In this document: one piece after another, positions 8,783 to 17,815 of the stretch
Layout of the letters: the number at the start of each line of letters is the position of its first letter
Position numbering within the stretch: the first letter of the stretch is position 1
DNA from: Maritimibacter sp.
Lineage (GTDB): Bacteria > Pseudomonadota > Alphaproteobacteria > Rhodobacterales > Rhodobacteraceae
Reading direction: 5' to 3'
Assembly (NCBI GenBank): GCA_017792445.1
Contig: CP051232.1
Coordinates: 868,001 to 932,000 of the forward strand
DNA: 64,000 bases
The notes under the pieces: generated by a model
Told to the model about the DNA's origin: nothing
Databases searched by the model: none
What the model saw: only the letters and a program-made list of their open reading frames with translations
Translations under genes and position numbers: made by a program

Positions 8783-9607
8783 ATGAGCCAGGACGACAAA
8801 CCCGCGAAATCTCATGGCCGCCTCGCCATCGGCGCAAGCGTCCAGCCCCGTGACCTGATGACGGACCGCCCCGACCTAGCCGGGGCGTGGACGGCACGGG
8901 TGATCACCCTGTTCCCCGAAGCGTTCCCCGGTGTGCTGGGTCATTCCCTGACCGGACGCGCGCTGGAACGCGGGCTTTGGCAGATCGACCCCATCGACCT
9001 TCGGATCTTTGGCGAGGGCCGTCACCGCAATGTCGACGACACTCCGGCGGGAGGCGGCGCTGGCATGGTCTTGCGGGCCGACATCATGGGCCGCGCGCTG
9101 GATTTCGCGGCCCGCCGCAGCACGGCCTCGGCCCAGGATTGGCCGGTGCTGTATCTTTCTCCGCGTGGCCGCCGGTTCGATCAGGCGATGGCGAAACGGC
9201 TGTCCAAGGCGCGTGGCGTGACCATGGTCTGCGGTCGGTTCGAGGGGCTGGATCAACGCGTCATCGACCACTACGGCATCGAGGAAGTCAGCCTTGGCGA
9301 CTTCGTCCTGACCGGCGGCGAGATTGCCGCGCAGGCCATGCTTGACGCCACCGTGCGGTTGCTTCCGGACGTGCTGGGCAACGAGGCCTCGACCGAGGAG
9401 GAAAGTTTCTCGGACGGTCTGCTTGAGCATCCGCAGTACACCAAGCCCGCTGAGTGGAAAGGCCACGAGATCCCGCCGGTTTTGCTGTCAGGCCACCATG
9501 GCGAGATCGCGAAATGGCGCCGCCAGCAGGCGGAAGCCATCACGCGAGAGCGGCGCCCCGACCTTTGGGAAGCGTATGCGGCGCGGACCAAGGCGGACAA
9601 GGGCTAG
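8783..9607 (+). CDS. trmD: tRNA (guanine-N1)-methyltransferase
   Basis: 274 residues. It methylates G37 of tRNAs reading CNN codons, which prevents +1 frameshifting. Typical features are ITLFPEAFPGVLG near the start, the SPOUT knot segment (LYLSPRGRRFDQAMAKRLS), MVCGRFEGLDQR and EVSLGDFVLTGGE. It has an N-terminal extension relative to the E. coli enzyme; an internal ATG at 8858 would remove 25 residues. No strong Shine-Dalgarno is seen for either. It lies upstream of rplS as in many bacteria, but a terminator separates them here and rimM/rpsP are not in the window. Confidence 0.96.
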   Translation: MSQDDKPAKSHGRLAIGASVQPRDLMTDRPDLAGAWTARVITLFPEAFPGVLGHSLTGRALERGLWQIDPIDLRIFGEGRHRNVDDTPAGGGAGMVLRADIMGRALDFAARRSTASAQDWPVLYLSPRGRRFDQAMAKRLSKARGVTMVCGRFEGLDQRVIDHYGIEEVSLGDFVLTGGEIAAQAMLDATVRLLPDVLGNEASTEEESFSDGLLEHPQYTKPAEWKGHEIPPVLLSGHHGEIAKWRRQQAEAITRERRPDLWEAYAARTKADKG

Positions 9608-9634
9608 GCCGCCAAGGGAATGCGGCCTTTTTCC
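9606..9634 (+). terminator. rho-independent terminator after trmD
   Basis: The stem GGCCGC (9607-9612)/GCGGCC (9622-9627) is followed by TTTTTCC and overlaps the end of the trmD stop region. The 250 nt from here to rplS hold a small CCCGG/CCGGG hairpin (about 9854-9869) and no gene. Confidence 0.8.
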
Positions 9635-9890
9635 TTGCCAACACACCCTGCTTTGCCTAGAAGACGCCGGACCTGACGGGGCGACCCGATTCAGGTGCTA
9701 CTGCTGTTCCGGAACGGGATCGGACAAGGGGGTTTCTTCGCCCCGCCTCGCCGGACCCCGAGAATGGCAGACCAAGGAACGACGACCTGTATCTCCGGCG
9801 GGCGCTGCGGCGGACCCGACAGAAGACCGAGAGCTCTGAGGCGGCATTAACCTTCCCGGGAAAACCGGGGGCAATATAGGAGTGGATCAG

Positions 9891-10274
9891 ATGGACCTGA
9901 TCGCGCAACTGGAAGCCGAGCAGATCGCTGAGCTCGGCAAGGATATCCCGGATTTCAAAGCCGGTGACACCATCCGCGTCGGTTACAAAGTGACCGAAGG
10001 CACCCGCACCCGGGTGCAGAACTACGAAGGCGTCTGCATCAGCCGCAAGAACGGCTCGGGCATCGCGGGCTCGTTCACCGTCCGCAAGATTTCCTTCGGC
10101 GAAGGCGTGGAGCGTGTGTTCCCGCTGTACTCGACCAACATCGACTCGATCACCGTGGTCCGCCGCGGCAAGGTCCGCCGCGCGAAGCTTTACTACCTGC
10201 GCTCGCGTCGCGGTAAATCGGCCCGTATCGCCGAAGTCACCAACTACAAGGCCCCCAAGGGCGCCGAGGCGTAA
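9891..10274 (+). CDS. rplS: 50S ribosomal protein L19
   Basis: 127 residues from ATG 9891, preceded by AGGAG at 8-9 nt; the GTG at 9882 overlaps that site and is unlikely. L19 sits at the 30S-50S interface. Typical segments are [24 protein letters not shown] and [21 protein letters not shown], ending in the basic [23 protein letters not shown]. It is followed 12 nt later by rpmE. Confidence 0.97.
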   Translation: MDLIAQLEAEQIAELGKDIPDFKAGDTIRVGYKVTEGTRTRVQNYEGVCISRKNGSGIAGSFTVRKISFGEGVERVFPLYSTNIDSITVVRRGKVRRAKLYYLRSRRGKSARIAEVTNYKAPKGAEA

Positions 10275-10286
10275 GGAAACCGGACG

Positions 10287-10508
10287 ATGAAAAAAGATAC
10301 CCATCCCGACTACCACATCATCGACGTCAAACTGGTCGATGGCACCGTGGTTCAGATGAAAAGCACCTGGGGTTCGGAAGGCGACACCATCTCGCTTGAC
10401 GTCGATCCCTCGGTTCACCCGGCCTGGACCGGTGGCGGCACCCGCCTGATGGACACCGGCGGCCGCGTGTCGAAGTTCAAGAACAAGTACGCTGGCCTCG
10501 GCTTCTGA
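10287..10508 (+). CDS. rpmE: 50S ribosomal protein L31
   Basis: A 73-residue protein of the long alphaproteobacterial type, beginning [16 protein letters not shown] and ending [11 protein letters not shown]. The zinc-binding cysteines of the C+ type are absent, so this is a C- form. It is cotranscribed with rplS (12-nt gap) and ends at a strong rho-independent terminator. Confidence 0.96.
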   Translation: MKKDTHPDYHIIDVKLVDGTVVQMKSTWGSEGDTISLDVDPSVHPAWTGGGTRLMDTGGRVSKFKNKYAGLGF

Positions 10509-10531
10509 GCCTCGAAGGTTTTCGCGTACAG

Positions 10532-10560
10532 GACGCCGCCCCTTGGGGCGGCGTTTTTCG
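10532..10560 (+). terminator. rho-independent terminator after rpmE
   Basis: The stem GACGCCGCCCC/GGGGCGGCGT with a TT loop is followed by TTTTTC, 25 nt after the rpmE stop. Confidence 0.88.
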
Positions 10561-10662
10561 TTCTCGCGGGGCCGGAATCGTCAGGCAGACCCGCTTTCCT
10601 TTGCGTCAACGATGTGGCCGCGCATAGGATCGGGGGGCCAACGATCCCAACCAACGCGCGAC

Positions 10663-12324
10663 ATGAACGAAATCCACGCCCACCCCCGCATCATCCTGCA
10701 CGTCGCCGGCGCGCCGCGCGTGACGGATGCCGGCGGTGCAGAGCTGACCGGGGTATCCCGCCGGGGCCTTGCCCTGTTGGCCGTGCTGTCTCAACGGCGC
10801 GACATGCGGGCGGAACGTGCCTTTCTTGCCGACCTGCTGTGGAGCGACCGTGGCGAGGAGCAGGCGCGCGGGTCCTTGCGACAGGAACTGACGGCGCTGC
10901 GCCGCGTGCTTCCCGACGGCGTGCTGGACGCGAACCGCCGGCAGGTCTGGCTGACCCCCTCCGCCGTGGCCTGCGACGCCACTGGCGGCGGCGATTTTCT
11001 GGAGGGCTTCGACCTGCCATCCGAGGGGTTCGAGGATTGGCTGCGCGACACCCGCGCGACCTTCGAACCCGCAGTCGAAGACCCCGCCCCGGTTCCGGGC
11101 CCCGACCTGTTCCTGCGCCCCGCAGTTCTGCTTTTCCCGTTCGAGGCCCTGTCATCCGGCCCGGACGACGCGATGATTGCCGCCGGCCTTACGGAAGACC
11201 TGCGCGACGCGTTGAGTTGCTGGCGTTGGTTCCCGGTCATCGGCCCCGAAGCGATCGGCTGGAAATCGGTGAAAGAGGTCGACATGCGGACGACCGCCAA
11301 GTCGGTGCGCGCGTCCTATGCGGTGACGGGCACCCTGCGCTGCGCCGGAAGCCGCGTGCGGATTTCCGTGTCGCTGACCGAGGTCGAAACCGGCCGTTCG
11401 CGCTGGTCGCAACAGTTCAGCGGAACGCTGGAGGACATCTTCGACTTTCAGGAGGAGGTAAGCCGCGCCATCGTCGCGCAGCTCGAACCGCAGATCTCGC
11501 ATGCCGAGGCGATGCGGATCGCCCGCACCCGCCCCGCATCGATCGGGCCATGGCAGTTGCTTGCGCAGGCCGACGAGGTGAACCGGCTTGGCGGCGAGGG
11601 TTACGGCAGCATCGAGGCCAATCTCGAACAGGTCCGACTGATGGAACAGGCGCTGCAATTGGCGCCCGATTTCGTCCCCGCGATGGTCCGCATCTCCCGC
11701 TACTGGTTCCGCGCCGGGTTGCTGGACTGGGTCGACGACCGGGCCGCGGCCTTCGAGAAGGCGCTGGCGCTCAGCGAACAGGCCGTGCGGCAGGACCCCG
11801 ACGTGTGGGAGGCGCATTGCTATATCGGACTGACACAGATTTTCGGCTATCAGAACTACGCTGCTGGGCGGCACCACAGCCTTGAAGCGGTCCGGCTCAA
11901 CCCTTCGGCGGCACTGGCCCGTCATGCCGCCGGCTGTGCGTCGGAGTGGCTGGGCCTTCCGGAAGAGGGGCTGGAACACCTGCACCTGATCTTCCGCCTC
12001 AACCCAAGCTATATCGGCCGGGCCGCCGCGCTTGGCGACATCACCACATGCGAGATGTTCCTTGGCAACCGGGAGGTCTCGGTCGAAGCCGCGCGCCAGT
12101 TGTTCGCGATGGCGCGGGACTATGCCCGCGGCATTCAGCGCTGTGTCGCGACCTTCGGCTATTTCGACGAACCGGAACTGGCGCAGCGGTCGCTGGCGCG
12201 CCTGCGCGAGATCCAGCCCGGCTTCGACAGGGACTATGTGCTTGCCACCTATCCCTACGCCCGTCAGAAGGATCTCGACATGTTCCTGATCGGACTCGAG
12301 AAGGCCTGCGCCTTCGCCGACTGA
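10663..12324 (+). CDS. wHTH/TPR transcriptional regulator lacking the BTAD domain
   Basis: 553 residues. The N-terminal ~100 residues form an OmpR/SARP-like winged helix (SRRGLALLAVLSQRRDMRAE, LLWSDRGEEQARGSLRQELTALRRVLPDG). Next comes the region seen in adenylate-cyclase-associated and FlgO-like proteins (LLFPFEALSSGPDDAMIAAGLTEDL, then ASYAVTGTLRCAGSRVRISVSLTEVETG), and the C-terminal 300 residues are TPR-like. The paralog at 48914-50785 has the same order but with an extra ~95-residue BTAD segment between wHTH and middle domain; here the winged helix joins the middle domain directly. The start at 10663 is chosen from the paralog alignment; no strong ribosome site is seen. Target genes unknown. 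Confidence 0.78.
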   Translation: MNEIHAHPRIILHVAGAPRVTDAGGAELTGVSRRGLALLAVLSQRRDMRAERAFLADLLWSDRGEEQARGSLRQELTALRRVLPDGVLDANRRQVWLTPSAVACDATGGGDFLEGFDLPSEGFEDWLRDTRATFEPAVEDPAPVPGPDLFLRPAVLLFPFEALSSGPDDAMIAAGLTEDLRDALSCWRWFPVIGPEAIGWKSVKEVDMRTTAKSVRASYAVTGTLRCAGSRVRISVSLTEVETGRSRWSQQFSGTLEDIFDFQEEVSRAIVAQLEPQISHAEAMRIARTRPASIGPWQLLAQADEVNRLGGEGYGSIEANLEQVRLMEQALQLAPDFVPAMVRISRYWFRAGLLDWVDDRAAAFEKALALSEQAVRQDPDVWEAHCYIGLTQIFGYQNYAAGRHHSLEAVRLNPSAALARHAAGCASEWLGLPEEGLEHLHLIFRLNPSYIGRAAALGDITTCEMFLGNREVSVEAARQLFAMARDYARGIQRCVATFGYFDEPELAQRSLARLREIQPGFDRDYVLATYPYARQKDLDMFLIGLEKACAFAD

Positions 12325-12488
12325 CCCCGTCTCCAAGGATATCCACGGCCCCTTGCACAATTCGCCGGGTTATCCACCGCATTTACACCCAAACGGCATC
12401 CCCGGCGCTTTTCAACCTGCGGCACACCACATATAGTGCCTGAAAACGGGCAAAGGGCTCTGAAACGGGCCAAACAAGGGGACAGGCC

Positions 12489-13298
12489 GTGGCGCATATC
12501 ATCGTCGTCGGGAACGAAAAAGGTGGTGCAGGCAAGTCCACCGTGTCGATGCACGTCGCGACCGCGGTGGCGCGGATGGGGCACAGCATCGGCGTCATCG
12601 ACCTCGACCTGCGCCAGAAGACGCTGACCCGCTATCTCGAGAACCGGCTTGTCTACATGCAAAAGCATGACGTCGACCTTGCCGTGCCCGAGTTCCGCGA
12701 TCTGCCCGACGTCGAAAAGCGCGACCTCGCCGAGGGCGAGAACATCTACGACCGCCGCCTGTCGATGGCGGTGGCCGGGCTGGAGCCGATCTGCGATTTC
12801 ATCCTGATTGACTGCCCCGGCTCGCACACCCGTCTCAGCCAGGTGGCGCACTCGCTGGCCGACACGCTGATCACACCGCTGAACGACAGTTTCCTCGACT
12901 TCGACCTGCTGGCGAAGATGGACGGCGAGACCCGCGATATTCAGGGTCCCTCGGTCTATTCGGAAATGGTCTGGTCGGCGCGGCAACTTCGAGCGCAGGC
13001 CGGTCTGACCCCGATCGACTGGATCGTGGTGCGCAACCGCGTCGGTCCTCAGCGCATGGTCAACAAGGAACTGATGGTCGCGGCGCTTAAGAAGCTGTCC
13101 AAACGCCTTGGCTTCCGCATCGCCCCCGGCTTCACCGAACGCGTGACCTTCCGCGAGCTGTTCCCGCGTGGCCTGACCCTGCTGGACCTGAAGGACATCG
13201 GCGTGAAGCAGTTCAACATCTCGATGGTCGCCGCCCGTCAGGAACTGCGCGATCTGGTGACCGAGCTGCGGCTGCCGGGCGTCGAGGTCGATTTCTGA
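12489..13298 (+). CDS. mipZ: division-plane positioning ATPase MipZ
   Basis: A 269-residue ParA/MinD-type ATPase that forms a gradient from ParB at the origins and blocks FtsZ assembly near the poles. The deviant Walker A is EKGGAGKST (near residue 11), Walker B is CDFILIDCPG, and the MipZ-typical C-terminal text IAPGFTERVTFRELFPRGLTLLDL is present. Translation starts at a GTG with AAGGGGAC upstream. The gene stands alone with no parB nearby. Its stop codon forms part of a perfect hairpin shared with the convergent aldehyde dehydrogenase gene. The preceding 164 nt contain one DnaA-box-like TTATCCACC (12370-12378). Confidence 0.92.
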   Translation: MAHIIVVGNEKGGAGKSTVSMHVATAVARMGHSIGVIDLDLRQKTLTRYLENRLVYMQKHDVDLAVPEFRDLPDVEKRDLAEGENIYDRRLSMAVAGLEPICDFILIDCPGSHTRLSQVAHSLADTLITPLNDSFLDFDLLAKMDGETRDIQGPSVYSEMVWSARQLRAQAGLTPIDWIVVRNRVGPQRMVNKELMVAALKKLSKRLGFRIAPGFTERVTFRELFPRGLTLLDLKDIGVKQFNISMVAARQELRDLVTELRLPGVEVDF

Positions 13299-13317
13299 GG
13301 GCGCAACCGCGCCCTCA
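13296..13317. terminator. hairpin built from two convergent stop codons
   Basis: TGAGGGCGC-AACC-GCGCCCTCA is a perfect 9-bp palindrome whose first three bases are the mipZ stop and last three the complement of the aldehyde dehydrogenase stop. It probably protects or terminates both transcripts. Confidence 0.6.
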
Positions 13318-14757
13318 CGACACCCGGATCGCCACGTTCTTGGTCTGAACGTAATTCCACAGCGCCTCGCGTCCCTTCTCGCGGCCATAGCCTGACCGGC
13401 CATAACCGCCGAACGGGGTTTCGACCCCGCCTGCGAACCATTCGTTGACAAAGACCTGCCCCGCGCGCAAGCGGCCCGCTGCGCGCGCCGCGCGGTCCAG
13501 ATCGCGGGTGAACACCCCTGCGACCAGCCCGTACTTGGTGCCGTTGGCGATCCGGATCGCTTCGTCCTCGTCCCGCCACCGCATCAGCGATACCACCGGG
13601 CCGAATACCTCTTCCTGCGCGATCTCCATGTCCTGTGTCACACCGGTCAGCACAGTCGGCTCCATGAACGCGCCGGGCCGGTTCAGCGGCCGCCCACCCG
13701 TGACGACCGTCGCTCCTGCCGCCTCGGCCTCGGCGACCATCCGCACCGCGCGGTCGCGCTGCGTCTCGCTTACCATCGGCCCCATGTTCGCCCCGAACTT
13801 GGTCCGCTCCAGCCCCGGCCCGACCGACATGGACGTGGCAAGCGCCACCATCCGGTCGGCGATCTCGTCATGCACATCCTCGTGGGCAACCACCCGGGAC
13901 ATGGCGGAACAGACCTGCCCGGCATTGGTGAAGATGCCCTTCCGCACGCTGGCCAGGAAACCGTCTAGGTCGGCATCCGGATGCACGACCGCCGCCGACT
14001 TGCCGCCCAGTTCCAGAACGCAGGGAATCAGCGAGTGCGCCGCTGCCGAGGCGATGCGCTGCCCCGTCGCGACCGAACCGGTGAAGACGATCATGTCGAT
14101 GCCGGGGTGGCTTGCGAGCGCCGCACCCGCCTCGTGCCCGTAACCCGTCAGCACGTTCAGCGCGCCCTTGGGCAGGCCCACCGCCTCGCCCGCCCGCGCG
14201 AACCAGCCGGACGACAGCGGCGTCATCTCTGAACTTTTCACCACGCAGGCGTTGCCGGTCGCGATCCCGCAGGCGATCGACCGCGCCGCGATCTCCAGCG
14301 GAAAGTTCCACGGGATGATCTGGGCTGACACGCCGTAGGGCTCCATCAGCGTGAAATCGAGGTACCCCGCCCCCAGCGGGATCGACTTCCCCTCGACCGT
14401 GCTGGCCTGATTGCCGAAGTACTCGAAATATTTTGCCGCGTTCTCCACCTCGCCGCGCGCTTCCCACAGGGGCTTGCCCTGCTCGCGCGTCAGAAGCGTC
14501 GCGATGTCGTCGGCATTCGCGCGAAAGACGTCGGCCATCCGCTGCACCAGCCGCCCGCGCTCCAGGGGCCGCATGTCCGTCAGTACGCCGCTTGCGTGAC
14601 AGGCGCGCGCCGCCGCGACCGCGCGGTCCACATCGGCGGCATCGGCCAGCGCCTGCTGCGCCACAAGCTCGCCCGTTGCCGGATCGATGACCGGGATCGT
14701 GCCCGCGCCGCCGTCGACCCATTCGCCCGCGATATGGTTCCGCCCCAGATCCGTCAT
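13315..14757 (-). CDS. NAD(P)-dependent aldehyde dehydrogenase
   Basis: A 480-residue ALDH-superfamily enzyme oxidising an aldehyde to its acid. The signature sequences are IIPWNFPLEIAARSIA, FTGSVATGQRIA (cofactor binding), LELGGKSAAVV (general-base Glu) and NAGQVCSAMSRV (catalytic Cys). The length is standard for the family. The gene is divergent from the FGGY kinase gene across 92 bp, so the two may serve the same sugar or polyol pathway (for example lactaldehyde oxidation), but that is inference. The substrate cannot be assigned from the sequence. Confidence 0.9.
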   Translation of the reverse strand: MTDLGRNHIAGEWVDGGAGTIPVIDPATGELVAQQALADAADVDRAVAAARACHASGVLTDMRPLERGRLVQRMADVFRANADDIATLLTREQGKPLWEARGEVENAAKYFEYFGNQASTVEGKSIPLGAGYLDFTLMEPYGVSAQIIPWNFPLEIAARSIACGIATGNACVVKSSEMTPLSSGWFARAGEAVGLPKGALNVLTGYGHEAGAALASHPGIDMIVFTGSVATGQRIASAAAHSLIPCVLELGGKSAAVVHPDADLDGFLASVRKGIFTNAGQVCSAMSRVVAHEDVHDEIADRMVALATSMSVGPGLERTKFGANMGPMVSETQRDRAVRMVAEAEAAGATVVTGGRPLNRPGAFMEPTVLTGVTQDMEIAQEEVFGPVVSLMRWRDEDEAIRIANGTKYGLVAGVFTRDLDRAARAAGRLRAGQVFVNEWFAGGVETPFGGYGRSGYGREKGREALWNYVQTKNVAIRVS

Positions 14758-14849
14758 GCCGTACTCCCTTTTCCGTCCGTCCTAGGACAGCCGCCGGCGC
14801 CGCGCCAGAGCCGTTGACGCCGCCACACCCGCCCGCCACGGTGCCGCGC

Positions 14850-16154
14850 ATGGAGGAGCCCCGCAACATCGCCGTGTTCGACATCGGCCGCACCAATGCC
14901 AAGCTGGTGCTGGTCGACCTTGCCACCCTGTCCGAAATCGCCGTCGAAAGCCGCCCGAACAAGGTGCGCCCCGGCCCGCCTTGGCCGCATTTCGACACCG
15001 AAGCGCTGTGGCAATTCCTTCTCGACGGCCTTGCACGGATGCAGGCGGAACACGGCGTTCACGGGATCGTACCGGTGGCGCACGGCGCCTGCGGCGCGCT
15101 GGTCGCAGCGGAGGGATCGCTGGCCGCGCCGGTGATGGTCTACGACGACCCGATCCCGCCGGTCGCCGCTGCCGCCTATGACTCGCTGCGTCCGCCGCAA
15201 CATCAAACCGGCAGCCCGCGGCTGGATGCGGGTCTGAACCTTGGCGCGCAATTTCACTGGCAACTGACGCAGGACCCGTCCCTCAAGGCCCGCACCGCCC
15301 ACGCCCTCGGCTGGCCGCAATACTGGGCCTTTCGCCTGACCGGCGTGACCGCCAGCGAACCGACCAGTCTCGGCGCGCATACCGACCTGTGGAACAGCCG
15401 CACGAACCGGCCGTCCCCGTTGGCGGGCCAACTGGGGCTGACGCTGCCGCCTGTCCGCGACTGTCACGAGATCCTCGGGCCGATCCTGCCCGGGGTCGCC
15501 GCCCAGACCGGCCTGAACGCCGACACGCCGGTCCTCTGCGGCATCCACGATTCCGACGCCTCGCTGTTCCCCTACCTCGTCACCCGAAAGCCGCCCTTCG
15601 CGGTGGTCTCGACCGGCACGTGGATCGTCGCCATGGCGCCCGGCGCGGACGCCCCCGACACCGCGCAGATCAACACCGACGCCCTCGGCCGCCCGCTTCC
15701 CGCTGCGATGTTCCCCGGCGGGCGCACCTATGCCGAGATGGCGGGCCCGCCACCCTCGGCAACCGACCTCGCCGACACGCTGGCCAAAAGCATCATGCTG
15801 CTCCCCGGCCCACGATGGCACCTCACCGAACCGCCGGAAACCAGCCCGCACCGCACGGCCGCCGCCAGCTTCGCCCTCGCCATCGAAACGGCGGACACAC
15901 TCGCGCGCCTCGGCCACGCGGGGCCGGTCTTTGTCGAGGGTGCCTTCGCCCGGAACACGGCGTGGCTGGCGATGCTCGCTGCCTGCGGCCAAGACGTTGC
16001 GGCCGTCCCCTCTGCCACCGGCACCAGCGCCGGCGCCGCATGCCTGTTCCGCCCGGACGACGTGCCGCCGCCAGCCGGTCAGCCCGTCACGCCCCTGCAG
16101 GGAGCAGAGCGCTACATCGCCGAATGGCGCCGCCTCGCCTCTTCTTCGGTCTGA
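14850..16154 (+). CDS. FGGY-family carbohydrate kinase
   Basis: About 434 residues from ATG 14850 (TTG at 14814 and GTG at 14841 are in frame; none has a good ribosome site). It is an ATP-dependent sugar kinase with phosphate-1 motif FDIGRTNAKLVLVD, catalytic region CGIHDSDASLFPYL and adenosine-binding loop VVSTGTWIVAM. The overall pattern is nearer to rhamnulokinase/fuculokinase-like and uncharacterised FGGY branches than to xylulose or glycerol kinases. The 3' end and stop codon lie inside a dispersed repeat (16142-16200). It is divergent from an aldehyde dehydrogenase. The sugar is unknown. Confidence 0.82.
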   Translation: MEEPRNIAVFDIGRTNAKLVLVDLATLSEIAVESRPNKVRPGPPWPHFDTEALWQFLLDGLARMQAEHGVHGIVPVAHGACGALVAAEGSLAAPVMVYDDPIPPVAAAAYDSLRPPQHQTGSPRLDAGLNLGAQFHWQLTQDPSLKARTAHALGWPQYWAFRLTGVTASEPTSLGAHTDLWNSRTNRPSPLAGQLGLTLPPVRDCHEILGPILPGVAAQTGLNADTPVLCGIHDSDASLFPYLVTRKPPFAVVSTGTWIVAMAPGADAPDTAQINTDALGRPLPAAMFPGGRTYAEMAGPPPSATDLADTLAKSIMLLPGPRWHLTEPPETSPHRTAAASFALAIETADTLARLGHAGPVFVEGAFARNTAWLAMLAACGQDVAAVPSATGTSAGAACLFRPDDVPPPAGQPVTPLQGAERYIAEWRRLASSSV

Positions 16155-16200
16155 AAATATCCCGGGGGGAGCGCGCCGCGCGCGCGGGGGGCAGAGCCCC
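16142..16200. repeat. dispersed GC-rich repeat, copy 1
   Basis: TTCTTC...GAAAATATCCCGGGGGGAG, then a GCGCGCC/GGCGCG hairpin and GGGGCAGAGCCCC. The same layout and most bases recur at 52341-52400. It covers the end of the FGGY kinase gene and the space before the ABC permease stop. Confidence 0.65.
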
Positions 16201-16223
16201 CTGCGACGGCAACCCCTGAAATC

Positions 16224-16988
16224 CTACGTCGGCGACCGCTCGGCCCAGCCCGCGAAGACCCGCTCCAGCGCCACCACGATGTAGTACAGCAGGATACCCA
16301 GCGCCGCGAGCGCGATGAGGACGGCGAACATCAGCGGATAATCCGAGTTCGTCTTGCCGCTGTCGAACAACGCCCCCAGCCCGCGCCCGTGTGGCGACAC
16401 GATCTCCATCAGGTTCGTCCCGATGAAGGCCAGCGTCACCGCCACCTTCAGCGCGCCGAAGAATTCCGGCAGCGTCTTGGGCAGCGCGATCTTCCAGAAG
16501 ATCGTGGCCTGCGACGCGCCCAGCGCCCGCAGGATGTCTCGGTACTCGGGCTCCAGCGTCGACAGGCCGATCGAGATCGACACGGCGATCGGGAAGAACG
16601 AGATCATGAAGGCGATCAGGATCGTGTTGAAGTCGTGCTTGCCCACGAAGATCAGCGCGACGATGGGCACCACGGTCGCTTTCGGGATCGCGTTGAAGCC
16701 GACCAGCAGCGGATATAGCGCCTCGCGCATGGTGCGCGAGAAGCCCATGACCATGCCCAGCAGAACGCCGACGACGATGGCCAGCAGCAGGCCCACCACG
16801 GTGCGCCACAGCGTCTGCCAGCCCATCACGAGGAACAGTTCCCAGTACCGCGCGAAGGCCGGCGGTAGGTCGGACGGAGAGGCCATCTTGTAGTTCGGCC
16901 AGCCATTCGCCCAGACCAGAAGCTCCCAGAGCCCGAGGAAGACGACGACGGCGAGGACGGGGACGAGGATCTGACGCAACAGGGTCAT
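16224..16988 (-). CDS. ABC transporter permease, NitT/TauT type
   Basis: A 254-residue inner-membrane permease with about six hydrophobic segments (the first is ILVPVLAVVVFLGLWELLVW) and the EAA loop EYRDILRALGASQATIFWKIALP that contacts the ATPase. The ATG at 16988 overlaps the ATPase stop by 4 nt (ATGA). It belongs to the same importer as the two upstream genes, for a nitrate-, sulfonate- or pyrimidine-like solute. A longer frame to 17255 is only antisense of the ATPase gene. Substrate unknown. Confidence 0.9.
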   Translation of the reverse strand: MTLLRQILVPVLAVVVFLGLWELLVWANGWPNYKMASPSDLPPAFARYWELFLVMGWQTLWRTVVGLLLAIVVGVLLGMVMGFSRTMREALYPLLVGFNAIPKATVVPIVALIFVGKHDFNTILIAFMISFFPIAVSISIGLSTLEPEYRDILRALGASQATIFWKIALPKTLPEFFGALKVAVTLAFIGTNLMEIVSPHGRGLGALFDSGKTNSDYPLMFAVLIALAALGILLYYIVVALERVFAGWAERSPT

Positions 16989-17782
16989 GCCGCCGACTCC
17001 TCTGCCGGGGCGCGGCCCTGCGCGATTTCGATCTGGTGGCGCAGGATCGCCAGCATCTCCGCCGCTTCGGGCGTATACAGATGATCGAGGTCCCGTGGCC
17101 CGGTGTCCGGCACCTCCAGCACGTATTGCGTGCGCGCCGGGCGGCCCGACAGCACGACGACCTGATCGGCAAGGAAGATCGACTCGCGCAGGTCGTGGGT
17201 GATCAGGACGCCGGTGAAGGGCTCTTTCGCTTTCACCTGATGCATCGTCTGCCACAGATCCTCGCGCGTGAAGGCGTCGAGCGCGCCGAAGGGTTCGTCA
17301 AGGATCAGAACCTCGGGCTGGTGGACCAGCGCGCGGCACAGGCTGGCCCGCTGCCGCATCCCGCCCGACAGTTCCGACGGGCGCTTGTCCTCGAACCCCT
17401 CAAGCCCCACCAGCGACAGCAGGTAGCGCGCGCGCTCTTCCTGCTGTTTCTTCGAGGTCTTGGTCGGCACGATCTCCAAGGGCAGCATCACGTTCTGCAG
17501 GATCGAGCGCCATTCCAGAAGCACCGGATTCTGGAACGCCATTCCAACGGTCGCGCGCGGGCCTTTCACCGGCTGGCCGTGCAGCTTCACCACGCCTTCG
17601 TCAGGCTTCATCAGCCCGGCCACCAGCCGCGTCAGGGTGGACTTGCCGCAGCCCGAGGGCCCGACGACCGCGACGAAACCGCCCTCGGCCACCGACAGTT
17701 CCAACCCGTTCAGCACCGGCAATGGACCCGCCGCCGTCTTGTAGGCGTGCTTCACGCCGGTGATCTCGATCATAGATGTCAT
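16985..17782 (-). CDS. ABC transporter ATP-binding protein, NitT/TauT type
   Basis: 265 residues with Walker A GPSGCGKST, Q-loop, signature LSGGMRQRASL, Walker B VLILDEPFGALD and the switch His in ITHDLRES. It energises the importer with the downstream permease (4-nt overlap). The start at 17782 or 9 nt further in at 17773 are both possible; longer extensions are out-of-family. A 186-nt gap rich in hairpins separates it from the binding-protein gene upstream. Confidence 0.92.
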   Translation of the reverse strand: MTSMIEITGVKHAYKTAAGPLPVLNGLELSVAEGGFVAVVGPSGCGKSTLTRLVAGLMKPDEGVVKLHGQPVKGPRATVGMAFQNPVLLEWRSILQNVMLPLEIVPTKTSKKQQEERARYLLSLVGLEGFEDKRPSELSGGMRQRASLCRALVHQPEVLILDEPFGALDAFTREDLWQTMHQVKAKEPFTGVLITHDLRESIFLADQVVVLSGRPARTQYVLEVPDTGPRDLDHLYTPEAAEMLAILRHQIEIAQGRAPAEESAA

Positions 17783-17815
17783 GTCATGCCCGCCCCGATG
17801 AGGTCTCCGAGGTCT

